Positions 1 through 9,729 of a stretch of 64,000 nt of DNA are shown piece by piece. How positions within the stretch are numbered: the first letter of the stretch is position 1; every line of letters starts with the position of its first letter. The notes under the pieces were generated by a model. It was given only the letters and a program-made list of their open reading frames with translations, did no database searches and was not told the origin of the DNA. This stretch comes from Polaribacter sp. Hel1_85 (lineage in GTDB: Bacteria; Bacteroidota; Bacteroidia; Flavobacteriales; Flavobacteriaceae), in the NCBI RefSeq assembly GCF_000766795.1, contig NZ_JPDS01000002.1:625001-689000 (forward strand), in the 5' to 3' direction. Made by a program: the position numbers and the translations under genes.

Positions 1-1035
1 TTCCTTTTTTAGAGTTTTTAAATCATTTGTAGTTGCATAACCATTATCACTTGTAAAAACAACTAATGTATTGTCTTCTATACCTTGTTCTTTTAATGTT
101 TTAAAGATAGTACCCATTAAATCATCAATCATAATTACAAAATCTGCATAAGGGCTACCAATTTCACTTTGTCCTTTCCATGGAGCAATTGGTAAAACAG
201 GATTATGTGGAGAAGGTAGTGGAATGTACATAAAAAAAGGTTTTTCTTTATTGGCATTCTCTTTAATAAATGAAATTGATTTATTTACAACGTTTGGTAG
301 TACTTCTTCATGTTTAAAATCATCAGCAACATCTCCTTTTATCCAACTACTAAAAGGATATTTTTTTCTGCTTCTCTCCGTTATTTTTGTAGGAATCATA
401 GTTGCCTTATTGTTTTCTATATAAACAAAAGGAGGCATGTTTAAGGATGCAGCAATCATATAAGAATAATCAAATCCCATATCATTAGGTCCAAATTTTA
501 AAGGTTTACTATAATCAATGTTTTTGAAATTTAAACGCTCAGATTTATTTGAAAAATGATCAAACTCTGGGCTATCATTTTTCATAGACCAATTTAAACC
601 TAAATGCCATTTTCCTATACTTGCTGTTTTATAGCCATTATCTTTTAGTAATTGCGCAACTGTTAATCGTTCTTTCTTTATTAAAGATGGTGAGTTTCCC
701 CAAGTTACAAATTCTTTTAAAGGTGTCCTCCAATTGTATCTACCGGTTAAAATACCATATCTGGTTGGTGTACAAACGGAAGAAGAGGTATGCACATCTG
801 TAAATTTCATACCTTCTTTTCCCATTTTATCTAAATTGGGCGTTTGTATTTTACTTTTTTCATTATAAAGGCTTACATCACCAATACCTAAATCATCAGC
901 TAAAATGTAGATAATATTTGGTTTTTTTTGATCTTTCTTTTTTGATGATTGGCTACTAGCACAATTTGTAGTAATTAGTAATACTGTTAAAAGTAGAAAT
1001 CGTATTTGAAGAATTTGATTCAATTTACTTTTCAT
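1..1035 (-). CDS. S1-family sulfatase, C-terminus beyond window edge
   Basis: A type I (formylglycine-dependent) sulfatase that would remove sulfate esters from a polysaccharide or oligosaccharide in the periplasm or at the cell surface. The frame is open from the ATG at 1033-1035 to base 1, so 345 residues are seen and the C-terminus is missing. The N-terminus has a hydrophobic segment followed by Cys25 (TTNCASS), a plausible lipoprotein signal. IIYILADDLG gives the first metal-binding Asp pair. SVCTPTRYGILTGR is the sulfatase signature, with Cys88 as the residue converted to formylglycine. IGKWHLG and FTSDNG, both typical of the family, follow. It is the last visible gene of the leftward arm of the locus, 13 bp after the GH29 gene. 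Substrate specificity cannot be read from sequence alone. Confidence 0.93.
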   Translation of the reverse strand, partial: MKSKLNQILQIRFLLLTVLLITTNCASSQSSKKKDQKKPNIIYILADDLGIGDVSLYNEKSKIQTPNLDKMGKEGMKFTDVHTSSSVCTPTRYGILTGRYNWRTPLKEFVTWGNSPSLIKKERLTVAQLLKDNGYKTASIGKWHLGLNWSMKNDSPEFDHFSNKSERLNFKNIDYSKPLKFGPNDMGFDYSYMIAASLNMPPFVYIENNKATMIPTKITERSRKKYPFSSWIKGDVADDFKHEEVLPNVVNKSISFIKENANKEKPFFMYIPLPSPHNPVLPIAPWKGQSEIGSPYADFVIMIDDLMGTIFKTLKEQGIEDNTLVVFTSDNGYATTNDLKTLKKE

Positions 1036-1048
1036 AATGTAATTTAGT

Positions 1049-2917
1049 TTAATTGTTTTTTAAAGTGACTTCTATAACATAACCAAGCGCATTTTTTGGT
1101 AATCCAATTACAGTAGTTTTTAATCCGTTTTTATTTTGATTCCATTTAAGGATTTTGCCGTTTCCTAATAACTTTACTTGTTCAATATCTCCTTCACCTT
1201 TTTTCAGCGATTTTATAAGAATATCTCCCTCTGTATTCGTTAAAGAAATAGCATACACTTTATTTTCTTTTGTTGTAAACCAAAAATCTTTGGAAGTGAA
1301 TTTTCTTTCAAAGCCTTTAGCAGCTCTATGACCTGTACCATCTAAAAGGGTTTCTTCTTGACCTTCATTGGGTGTTTTCCAACGAGATGTTCCATAAACA
1401 GCATCTGCATTTTGATGAATCCATTTACCCATTTCGCGTAAATTTTGGGCGCTTGTTTCTGGTACATTTCCTTTTCCATCAGGACCAATATTTAATAAGT
1501 AATTTCCTCCTTTTGATAAAATATCAACAAAGTAGTATAACAATTCTTTTGGGCTTTTCCAGTCTTTATCATAAGATTTGTAACCCCAAGAATTGTTTGT
1601 TGTTCCACAAGTTTCCCAATATTTTTCTAGCTTTTCTGATGCAGAAGGAATCTTATTATCTCCAGCATCTAAATAATCTCCAAACGCATAACCAACTCTT
1701 CTGTTTACAACCACATTTGGATTGGTATCATAAACCAATTTATAAAACTGAAATGCTTGTTCTTCGGTGATAAAACCAGTTCCATCAAACCAAATTAAAT
1801 GCAATTCTGGCAATAAATTTAAAAGTTCTTTTACTTGAGGATATGCTTTGTTATGTAGGTATTCTTTATGTGTGTTTTTACTTGGGTCCCATAAGTTTTT
1901 ACCTGTTGGATGTGTGTAAATCCCTAAAGAATCGTTTACTTTTTTAACGTTGGCATAATTACCATCAGCACCATCCATCCAATCATTTCCATGTGAATAG
2001 TATACACCAAAATCGATACCTTCTTTTAAACAGGCGTCATACAATTCTTTAATAATATCTGCTTTATATGGTGTTGCATCAGCTATGTCAAATTCTGAAC
2101 TTTTAGAGTCGAACAAAGCAAAACCATCATGGTGTTTAGAGGTGATAACCATATATTTCATACCGACATCTTTTGCAAGTTTTGCAACGTTCTGAGCAAA
2201 TGATTTATCAGGATTAAACGTTTTAGCAAGTTCTTTATATTCTTCTCTTGGTATTTTAAAAGCATACATCAACCATTCTGCAACTTTTGGTCCAGGATAA
2301 GGAGAATGATTTATTTTAGTTCCTTTCCATATTCCACCAATTTCAGAATATAATCCCCAGTGAATAAACATTCCTAACTTTGCTTCTTTAAAACGTTTTA
2401 GTGCTTTTTGTTTTTCATCAGAATTGTGCATTGATAACCATTCTTGATGATAATTACCAGAACCAATTGGTTTTTTATAATGAGGAATAATTCTTACCGT
2501 TTTAAAATTTGCATCGGTAGTTATTGAAATATTCTGTTTTCCAGTATTTATAAATTGAATTTTACTTTTGAATTCTGAAACGATGTCATTAGAGTTAATT
2601 ACGTAGTTTTTCGAGAGTGATTCTTCGAACTCTTGTTTATCAATCTGAACTTTTGCAGAATTATTCTCTTCGGATATTTCTCCACTTGAAACCATTTGAA
2701 GTACATATTCAGAAGGGTGTTTTACATTAAAGTTCCAAGAATATGTGCTGCCTTCTTTTTTTGCATCAATTTTATTTAATACAATCCAATTATTAGTTTG
2801 GTCAAAAATCTGATTTTGAGAGATATTTTTTTTTTCTTTTGTTATACAGCTATGCAGAAATATTAAGGTTGTAATAAGAGAACAAAAAATGATGGTGTTG
2901 CTTTTTAACTGCTTCAT
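1049..2917 (-). CDS. GH29 alpha-L-fucosidase, lipoprotein with N-terminal beta-sandwich
   Basis: Retaining exo-acting alpha-L-fucosidase of family GH29, expected to cut terminal fucose from oligosaccharides. The N-terminus is a lipoprotein signal ending in LHSC (Cys24), so it is probably membrane anchored. Residues about 35-150 are not part of the catalytic barrel and look like a small beta-sandwich. The barrel starts at LGMFIHWGLYS, continues with SKHHDGFALFDS, and has the catalytic nucleophile region IWFDGTG with Asp378 as the likely nucleophile. WETCGTTNNSWGY and GGNYLLNIGPDGKG are standard GH29 landmarks. At 622 residues it is longer than a minimal GH29 because of the N-terminal domain. 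It begins 2 bp after the stop of the DUF6786-like gene, so the two are very likely co-transcribed. Confidence 0.93.
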   Translation of the reverse strand: MKQLKSNTIIFCSLITTLIFLHSCITKEKKNISQNQIFDQTNNWIVLNKIDAKKEGSTYSWNFNVKHPSEYVLQMVSSGEISEENNSAKVQIDKQEFEESLSKNYVINSNDIVSEFKSKIQFINTGKQNISITTDANFKTVRIIPHYKKPIGSGNYHQEWLSMHNSDEKQKALKRFKEAKLGMFIHWGLYSEIGGIWKGTKINHSPYPGPKVAEWLMYAFKIPREEYKELAKTFNPDKSFAQNVAKLAKDVGMKYMVITSKHHDGFALFDSKSSEFDIADATPYKADIIKELYDACLKEGIDFGVYYSHGNDWMDGADGNYANVKKVNDSLGIYTHPTGKNLWDPSKNTHKEYLHNKAYPQVKELLNLLPELHLIWFDGTGFITEEQAFQFYKLVYDTNPNVVVNRRVGYAFGDYLDAGDNKIPSASEKLEKYWETCGTTNNSWGYKSYDKDWKSPKELLYYFVDILSKGGNYLLNIGPDGKGNVPETSAQNLREMGKWIHQNADAVYGTSRWKTPNEGQEETLLDGTGHRAAKGFERKFTSKDFWFTTKENKVYAISLTNTEGDILIKSLKKGEGDIEQVKLLGNGKILKWNQNKNGLKTTVIGLPKNALGYVIEVTLKNN

Positions 2918-2919
2918 AA

Positions 2920-4104
2920 TTAGAATGATTTTATAATTACATCTAATTCAACTCCTAACAATTGCTTAGCAATCTTATTTAACTCTTCTTTATCACCTTT
3001 TAAATGAATAGTGGTTTGAATATGAGTCATCGTCTCATTTGGTTTTAACGCAGCTGCTGGTGATGAAGTTTCTAGCTCATAAAAAGGTCCCATTGGTGGA
3101 ACTCCAGGTTCTGGAGAACCATCATTATAAGCATTTAACACATCTCCTGCAAAAGGTTCTTCTTGTTCTTCCCATGCAGAGTTTACATAACCACTTTTAG
3201 CTTCTTGCTTATTATAAGTAACAATATTCAATACGTTTTCTTCAGCATTGTAACTTCCTGCAATTCCTTTTGTTCTCTTTGGACCAACTCCAATCTTTCC
3301 TCGTTTGGTTCCATCTCCTTTAAAAAACAAAACATCTTCTTTTGTTTTTAAATAATCACTAGATATTTTTCCAAAATATGCGTCATTTACCTTTTCTCCT
3401 AATTCAATTTCACTTCCTTCTTTAAAAGGAATAACTACAGTTGTTTCTGGAGAAGGATTGTACATTCCTAACATCCAAATAGATGGTAATCCTGTTTCTG
3501 GAATCCATGCAGCCTCTCCTATATTTGTAATCTGATTATTTGTTTGGTAGCCAACAAATTCAATTTTTTCTGAAATATCTTTTTTAAGAATATCTTCTAT
3601 TGCTTCTTTTTCTAGAATAGTAACCGAACGTCCAATACCCATTTTAAAAACAGTATTGCTTTTATTAATCAATTCACAACTATGCTTAAAAGTTACTTTT
3701 TTTTCTGATTTAGAAACCAATGTAAAAGCATCTGTATCTATAACTGCTGGAGTTTTCCAATTAGAAAAATCAAAAGTATCTCCTTCTTTAAAGAAAATAG
3801 AAAATTGTCCTCCTTCTGGTCCTAACCAAAAACGTTCTTCACCTCCAAAAACATAAATTTGATTTTCTATTCTTCCTTTACGTTCTTTTTCTGATAAGAA
3901 ACCTGTTTCAATTACTTTTTTATTAATCCATCCAAATCCGGCACCTTCATCAGCATTGGTTGTACTTGTCATAACTCGCCCTTGAAATAAAGGGGCAACG
4001 GCAACAGCGCTTTCGTAATTTTTTAAAACAACAATATCTGTATGTTTTTGAAGAAATGATACGTCTTTAGCAAAACTTTTATGTTCTTTTGTGTTTTTAG
4101 TCAT
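2920..4104 (-). CDS. DUF6786-like protein of unknown function
   Basis: 394 residues without a signal peptide or membrane segment, so probably cytoplasmic, unlike almost every neighbour. The sequence is rich in predicted beta strands, with VAVAPLFQGRVMTST near the start and GAGFGWINKKVIETG after it. I recognise this pattern as the family called DUF6786, found in Bacteroidota and planctomycete carbohydrate loci, but this is from memory. The overall look (VAVxPxxQGRVM, FWLGPEGGQFSI) recalls mutarotase-like or galactose-binding beta folds, and no activity is established. It sits between a sulfatase and a GH29 fucosidase in the left arm of the locus. A role on released sugars, for example as an epimerase or a sugar-binding protein, is only an inference. 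Confidence 0.7.
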   Translation of the reverse strand: MTKNTKEHKSFAKDVSFLQKHTDIVVLKNYESAVAVAPLFQGRVMTSTTNADEGAGFGWINKKVIETGFLSEKERKGRIENQIYVFGGEERFWLGPEGGQFSIFFKEGDTFDFSNWKTPAVIDTDAFTLVSKSEKKVTFKHSCELINKSNTVFKMGIGRSVTILEKEAIEDILKKDISEKIEFVGYQTNNQITNIGEAAWIPETGLPSIWMLGMYNPSPETTVVIPFKEGSEIELGEKVNDAYFGKISSDYLKTKEDVLFFKGDGTKRGKIGVGPKRTKGIAGSYNAEENVLNIVTYNKQEAKSGYVNSAWEEQEEPFAGDVLNAYNDGSPEPGVPPMGPFYELETSSPAAALKPNETMTHIQTTIHLKGDKEELNKIAKQLLGVELDVIIKSF

Positions 4105-4228
4105 TTTATTAGGAATAATGATGTTTTTTAGGGGTACTAATTTGTCACTTCTTTTTTATTATTCTTATATCTAATTCAATCAAAACTATATCCCTTTTAA
4201 TTATTTAAAAAGGACATTATTTTATTTT

Positions 4229-5701
4229 TTAGTTTGATAATTTTAGGCTCCAAAAAGGAATACCTATTTCTTTTAATTGTTGCTCATATTTTATATGAAG
4301 TGGCTGTTTTTTTACTCTTTTTCTATTTTCGTTTATCATAAAAGGAATAGAGGAAGACCACCATTCGTTATAAGGTTGTTCGAATTTAGTAATCACTTCT
4401 GGGTTTTCTGACGCAACATTTTTACGTTCTCCAGGGTCTTTAATAACATCATACAGTTCTTTATTGTTTACAAAACGCCATTGCTGACTTCTTATAGCCA
4501 TTTTAGTATATTTAGCTTCTTCTATTTTTCCTGTTTTCCATCTTCCACAATGTGTAAATAACAAACGGTCTTCCCAGGTTGTTGCTGTGTTTTCTAATAA
4601 TGGAATTAACGATAATCCTTTTAAAGATTGCATTGTTTCTGGCAATTTAGCGCCAGCCAATTCTGTAAAGGTTTTGTATAAATCTATATGAGCTGTAAGT
4701 TGGTTGATATCTTTTCCTTCGGATAAAATACCTTTCCAGTAAAAGAAAAGAGGTACGTGGTTTCCACCTTCATTAGGCGAGTTTTTTCCACCTTTAAGAT
4801 TGGCATTAAAATGTTTTACTTTTTTCCCATTTAAAGTTCCTCCTAAATGTGTTGCACCATTATCTGTTGTAAAAATTATTAACGTATTATCTAAAACATC
4901 CCATTCTTTCAGTTTTTTTAGCAACCTTCCAAAATTGTCATCAATGTTTTCAATCATTCCATATCTTCCAGCAGTACCTTCATCATAACCCAATTCTAAG
5001 AAACGTTTTTTATAAGATTCTGGAGCAATTAATGGAGCATGAGGCGCATTTAATGATAAATACGTAAAATATGGTTTTTTAGCATCGATTTGTTTTTTTG
5101 TCCAAGCCAAACCTGCATCAAAAAAAACATCTGTACAAAAACCTTTCGTTTTTACAATCGTTTTATTGTGAAGTAAGATATTATCAAAATATAAGTTTTC
5201 TTTATTCGCAGGAAAATCTCCTAAACTTACTTGGCCAATACCTCCAGCACCATGCATAAGTACTTCATCAAAACCTCTGTTTTGAGGGAGATATTCATCT
5301 CCATCTCCTAAATGCCATTTGCCAAAAATACCTGTTTTATAACCTGCAGATTGTAAAGCTTGTGGAAGTGTGTAAACGTCCAAAGCCATTCTTTCTCGTT
5401 CTAATATTGTATGCGTTACGCCTACTCTAAATTCATGGTTACCACTCATTAATGCAGCTCTAGTTGGTGCGCAAGTAGGGCTTACATGGTATTCTGTAAA
5501 ACGTGTAGATTTTTGATAAAAAGCATCAATATTTGGTGTTTTTACTACTTGATTTCCCATACAAGAGAAATCTCCCATACCTTGATCATCTGTCATTACA
5601 AAGATGATGTTTGGTTTGCTGTTTTTAAGTTTTTTTTGTGAATACGCTATTTTTGATAAAAACAGGAAACACAAAAAACAAGTAGTAACGATATTTTTCA
5701 T
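4229..5701 (-). CDS. S1-family sulfatase
   Basis: Formylglycine-dependent sulfatase of 490 residues with a Sec signal peptide (cleavage likely after KIAYS/Q). IIFVMTDDQGMGD provides the metal Asp pair. SPTCAPTRAALMSG is the signature, with Cys77 as the formylglycine precursor. FGKWHLG and FTTDNGATHLGG follow in the expected order. Motifs after the signature (GFDEVLMHGAGGIGQ, FCTDVFFDAGLAW, YLSLNAPHAPL) match those of the sulfatase at 21960-23798, so these two probably belong to the same subfamily. This one lacks the C-terminal beta-sandwich of that protein. It is third in the left-arm sulfatase series. 124 bp separate it from the DUF6786-like gene and 101 bp from the upstream sulfatase, and no strong terminator is visible. 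Confidence 0.93.
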   Translation of the reverse strand: MKNIVTTCFLCFLFLSKIAYSQKKLKNSKPNIIFVMTDDQGMGDFSCMGNQVVKTPNIDAFYQKSTRFTEYHVSPTCAPTRAALMSGNHEFRVGVTHTILERERMALDVYTLPQALQSAGYKTGIFGKWHLGDGDEYLPQNRGFDEVLMHGAGGIGQVSLGDFPANKENLYFDNILLHNKTIVKTKGFCTDVFFDAGLAWTKKQIDAKKPYFTYLSLNAPHAPLIAPESYKKRFLELGYDEGTAGRYGMIENIDDNFGRLLKKLKEWDVLDNTLIIFTTDNGATHLGGTLNGKKVKHFNANLKGGKNSPNEGGNHVPLFFYWKGILSEGKDINQLTAHIDLYKTFTELAGAKLPETMQSLKGLSLIPLLENTATTWEDRLLFTHCGRWKTGKIEEAKYTKMAIRSQQWRFVNNKELYDVIKDPGERKNVASENPEVITKFEQPYNEWWSSSIPFMINENRKRVKKQPLHIKYEQQLKEIGIPFWSLKLSN

Positions 5702-5802
5702 ATTTCCTGTTTTTATTATTTGGCTTTATAGAATTATTTTTTCTATAAAAAGATTATAGCTCTATTAAAAACCTATTATAAATTTTTACCTCCTTTAAGA
5801 GC

Positions 5803-7743
5803 TTAATTTTTTTTCTTCTTTTTCTTCTTTCCTTTTTTCTTTTTTCCTTTTTTAGGAGTCTTTATTAATTCATGAAATTTACTTTTTACCATAAATCTAT
5901 TTTCATCAATAAAAATAACTCCACATTCATAAGCGCCTTTTGGCACATTAAAAGTGTATTCTAATTTGTTTTTACAAGCTTCTAAAGGCACTTCTATATA
6001 GGTTGTGTGTAATTTTTTCTTTCCTGTAGCACTTGGCTTATCAGAAATTTTAATAAGCGCATAGCTTTCAATTACTTTAGATTTTCCTTTTTCTAATTGA
6101 ATAGAAACTTTTCGAGATGTAGCATCAAAAGAATCTGTTACTACAACTGGTATAGATGCTAACTTTTCTTTATCCGAAGGATCTTTAACATTCGTGATGC
6201 TTTTATAAGGTAGTTTAGCATCGTAATCTTTAAGGTACTTTTCTAGTTTAGCTGCTAACTTCTTAACAATTTTAGGAGATTGTGCAGCAATATCATTTTG
6301 CTCTTCTAAATCATATCTCTTTCCGTCTTTATATAAACGATGTAAAACATATTTACCTGAGTTAAAGTTTTTATATAATTTATAGTCTCCAGATCTTATA
6401 GCAGATTGGTTTTTAACATCGTCTCCATAAGGATAGTGCCACCATAAATCTTCTCTTGGTTTACCTTTGTTATCCTTTACCTCATTTTTGTTACTTAATA
6501 AGACATTAGAAATATCTAATCCATCGAAATCATCACTGTATTTAGAAGGTATTTTACTATTTGTAAGGTTTAAAATAGTTGGATAGAAGTCTAATTGATT
6601 GATTAAAACATCTTTTGTTTTTTCCTTTGGAATACTTGGTCCAGAAATAAGCATTGGAACTCTAATACCACCTTCTTCACTATATTTTTTACCTTTATCT
6701 AAAGGTGCATTGTCAGACATTACTTCTGCCTTACGAGTTTCTGCCCCACCATTATCAGATGAAAAGAAGATATAAGTAGTTTCGTATAATTTTTTACCAG
6801 GATTTCTAGGGTCATCTGTTTTCTTTAACAAATCTACAACACGTCCTAAACTCCAGTCTAAGGTTGTAACCATTGCACCAAAATAAGGATTGTTCTGACC
6901 TTCTTTAGTCCATTCTGCATCTACTTCTGGAAGTTCTACTCCTAATTTATCACAATAATAGTCTAATAATTTACGGTTTTTTGAGTGAATTGGATAATGA
7001 ACCATCCAATGTGCTAAGTATAAAAAGAAAGGTTCTTCTTTACTTTCGTTTATAAATTTAAGGGCATTTTCTGTAACTGCATCAGTTGGGTAAGAAATTC
7101 CTTTAGGATTCTCCTTTGTAAAAGGGAAATACTTCTCTTTACTTAAACGGAATGGGTCATTAGCATCATTTGTTGCAAAATTAGTCAAACGCGTGTTAGG
7201 TTTTCTAGGTCCTTGGTGTGCTCCTCTAGACTCATGTACAAAATCAAAACCTTGATTTTTTGAATTTTGAATTTTAAGATGTCCTGCATGCCATTTTCCT
7301 ACATGCCCTGTTTTATAACCATTCATTTTTAAAGCTTCAGCTATAGTAAAATTCTCTGGCATTAATCCTGATGGGAAATAAGGATTAATAAATCTACTCC
7401 CTTTACTAGCTTTAGGAATTTCTCCTCCACTTACATTTGTAATCCCAGTTCTAGCAGGATGTAATCCTGATAAAATAGCAGATCTTGAGGGCGCACAGGT
7501 AGGTGCTGGAGAATATGCATTTGTAAAATTGATAGCATCTTCTGCTAACTTTGTAATGTTTGGCGTATCCCAAGCACAAGGTTCGTCTAAATCATTTAAT
7601 TGTACGTCTTGCCAGCCTAAATCATCCGCATAAAAAATGATGATATTCGGTTTTATTAATTTTGAATTCTTTTGACTATTCATCGTATTACATACAAATA
7701 GTGATAAGAACAATAAACCTAAAAGATTTCTTTTGTTTTTCAT
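5803..7743 (-). CDS. S1-family sulfatase with lysine-rich tail (tandem paralogue)
   Basis: Secreted sulfatase of 646 residues with a signal peptide ending near MNSQ. IIFYADDLGWQD supplies metal ligands, PTCAPSRSAILSG is the signature with Cys83 as the formylglycine precursor, and HVGKWHAGH and FSSDNGGAETR follow. The protein is a close paralogue of the next gene upstream (7761-9698). Long stretches such as YLAHWMVHYPIHSKNR and the segment around LDWSLGRVVDLLKKTDDPRN are shared almost word for word. After the catalytic domain there is a C-terminal beta domain (about 535-625) and a final tail of about 18 residues that is almost all lysine and glycine. 17 bp separate it from its paralogue, so they share a transcript and arose by tandem duplication. 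Confidence 0.93.
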   Translation of the reverse strand: MKNKRNLLGLLFLSLFVCNTMNSQKNSKLIKPNIIIFYADDLGWQDVQLNDLDEPCAWDTPNITKLAEDAINFTNAYSPAPTCAPSRSAILSGLHPARTGITNVSGGEIPKASKGSRFINPYFPSGLMPENFTIAEALKMNGYKTGHVGKWHAGHLKIQNSKNQGFDFVHESRGAHQGPRKPNTRLTNFATNDANDPFRLSKEKYFPFTKENPKGISYPTDAVTENALKFINESKEEPFFLYLAHWMVHYPIHSKNRKLLDYYCDKLGVELPEVDAEWTKEGQNNPYFGAMVTTLDWSLGRVVDLLKKTDDPRNPGKKLYETTYIFFSSDNGGAETRKAEVMSDNAPLDKGKKYSEEGGIRVPMLISGPSIPKEKTKDVLINQLDFYPTILNLTNSKIPSKYSDDFDGLDISNVLLSNKNEVKDNKGKPREDLWWHYPYGDDVKNQSAIRSGDYKLYKNFNSGKYVLHRLYKDGKRYDLEEQNDIAAQSPKIVKKLAAKLEKYLKDYDAKLPYKSITNVKDPSDKEKLASIPVVVTDSFDATSRKVSIQLEKGKSKVIESYALIKISDKPSATGKKKLHTTYIEVPLEACKNKLEYTFNVPKGAYECGVIFIDENRFMVKSKFHELIKTPKKGKKKKGKKKKKKKN

Positions 7744-7760
7744 CGTAAGTATTATATAAT

Positions 7761-9698
7761 TTATTTGTTTTTATTTTTTCTGTTTTTTTTGACTTTTTTA
7801 GATTTTTTAGGTGCTTTTAAAGTATGAAATTTACTTTTAACCATAAATCTGTTTTCATCAATAAAAATGATACCTGCTTCAGTTACTCCAACTGGAAGCG
7901 TTAAAGTATATTCTGATTTCTTTTTATTAAATTCTCCTTCTAATTTTGTAAAAGGTTCGTGTACTTTTCTATGTTTTCCATTTTTCTTAACGGCATGTAA
8001 ATCTTTGTAAGATATTAATCCATAAAACTCAATAACTTTAGAGTTCCCTTTTTCTAATGTAACTGTAATTTTACGTGATGAAGGATCAAAAGAATCTGTT
8101 TTTATTTGTGGAATAGCAGCCACATTTTCTGGTTCTCCTTTTATTTTTAAAGGATTTTTATAAGGAAATTTAGCATCGTAATCTTTTAAATACTTTTCTA
8201 ATCTTGTAGATAAATCTTTAACAATCTCAGGAGACTGTTCTGCAATATCAAATTTTTCTTCTAAATCTGCTCTTTTACCATCTTTGTACAAACGGTATAA
8301 CTCATAATTACCTTTTGTATGGTTTTTATACAATTTATAATCTCCCGCTCTTATTGCAGATTGCATTTGATGTTCGCGATTGTGAGGAAAGTGCCACCAT
8401 AAATCTTTTCTTTCTACTCCCTTTTCATCTTTAATAACATTTTTAGTATTTAATAATACGTTTGAAATATTTAATCCGTCTAAATCAGATTTATATTTCG
8501 TTGAGATCTTAGTATCAGTTAAATCTAAAATTGTTGGGTAAAAATCTAATTGATTTACCAATCCATCATATACTTTACCTTTTGGTATACTTGGTCCAGA
8601 AATAAGCAATGGTACTCTAATACCTCCTTCTTGAGCATATTTTTTTCCTTCATCTAATGGAAAGTTATCCGTTACAATTTCTTTACCTACGTGTTCTACA
8701 GCTCCATTATCAGAAGAGAAAAAGATGTATGTAGTTTCGTATAATTTTTTACCAGGGTTTCTAGGATCGTCTGTTTTCTTAAGTAAATCTACAACACGTC
8801 CTAAACTCCAGTCTAAAGTTGTTACCATAGACCCGAAAAAAGGATTTGTTTGACCTCCTGTAGTCACATGAGTATCTTTTGTTGGAAAATCAATTCCTAA
8901 CTTATCACAATAGTATTGTAATAACTCACGGTTTTTAGTATGGATTGGAGAATGAACCATCCAATGTGCTAAATATAAAAAGAAAGGTTCGTTTTTGCTT
9001 TCACCAATAAATTTAAGAGCATTCTCTGTAATTTCATCATATGGGTATGAAATTCCTTCTGGAGATTCTTTTGTAAACGGAGGATACTTTTCTTTACTCA
9101 ATCTATATGCATCATTTTTATTATATGTTGCAAACTTTGTTAATCTATTGTCTGGTTTTTTAGGTCCTTGATGTGCACCTCTAGATTCATGAACAAAATC
9201 AAAACCTTGGTTTTTTGATTTTTGAGAATCGTCATGTCCTGCATGCCATTTCCCAACATGTCCTGTTGTATATCCATTAAGTTTTAAAGCTTCTGCAATT
9301 GTAAAGTGTTTTGGAAACAAACCTCCCTCAAAAAAAGGTGATATATACTTTGCACTTTGTCCTGCATTAGGCATTTGACCTCCAGCAACGTGTGTTACTC
9401 CTGTTTTGGTAGGATGTAATCCACTTAAAACAGCACATCTAGATGGTGCACAAGTAGGCGCAGGAGAATATCCGTTGGTAAAGTTTACAGCATCATTTGC
9501 TAATTTTGAAATATTAGGAGTTTCCCATGGGCTAGGTTCGTCCAAATTATTTATTTCTGTATCCTGCCAACCTAAATCATCAGCATAAAAAATAATAATA
9601 TTAGGTTTTATTGGACTCTCTTTTTCTTGAGCTTTAAAGCTCAAGGAAAAAACCAACAGAAATAAAAGAATGGTAGGTTTATTTAAAATATAGTTCAT
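7761..9698 (-). CDS. S1-family sulfatase with lysine-rich tail (tandem paralogue)
   Basis: 645-residue secreted sulfatase with a signal peptide ending near SFKAQ. It has IIFYADDLGWQD, signature PTCAPSRCAVLSG (Cys83), HVGKWHAGHDD and FSSDNGAVEHVG. It is the tandem paralogue of 5803-7743, with the same domain layout: catalytic domain to about residue 530, then a beta-rich C-terminal domain and a basic tail rich in Lys, Asn and Arg. Differences cluster between about residues 155 and 300, the region that often shapes the substrate pocket in S1 enzymes, so the two copies may have different regioselectivity. It lies 31 bp downstream of the GHL15-like gene in the left-arm operon. The shared family is certain; the substrate is not. 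Confidence 0.93.
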   Translation of the reverse strand: MNYILNKPTILLFLLVFSLSFKAQEKESPIKPNIIIFYADDLGWQDTEINNLDEPSPWETPNISKLANDAVNFTNGYSPAPTCAPSRCAVLSGLHPTKTGVTHVAGGQMPNAGQSAKYISPFFEGGLFPKHFTIAEALKLNGYTTGHVGKWHAGHDDSQKSKNQGFDFVHESRGAHQGPKKPDNRLTKFATYNKNDAYRLSKEKYPPFTKESPEGISYPYDEITENALKFIGESKNEPFFLYLAHWMVHSPIHTKNRELLQYYCDKLGIDFPTKDTHVTTGGQTNPFFGSMVTTLDWSLGRVVDLLKKTDDPRNPGKKLYETTYIFFSSDNGAVEHVGKEIVTDNFPLDEGKKYAQEGGIRVPLLISGPSIPKGKVYDGLVNQLDFYPTILDLTDTKISTKYKSDLDGLNISNVLLNTKNVIKDEKGVERKDLWWHFPHNREHQMQSAIRAGDYKLYKNHTKGNYELYRLYKDGKRADLEEKFDIAEQSPEIVKDLSTRLEKYLKDYDAKFPYKNPLKIKGEPENVAAIPQIKTDSFDPSSRKITVTLEKGNSKVIEFYGLISYKDLHAVKKNGKHRKVHEPFTKLEGEFNKKKSEYTLTLPVGVTEAGIIFIDENRFMVKSKFHTLKAPKKSKKVKKNRKNKNK

Positions 9699-9729
9699 TG
9701 TTTTTGTTTTATTATTTAGACTTGGAGTT

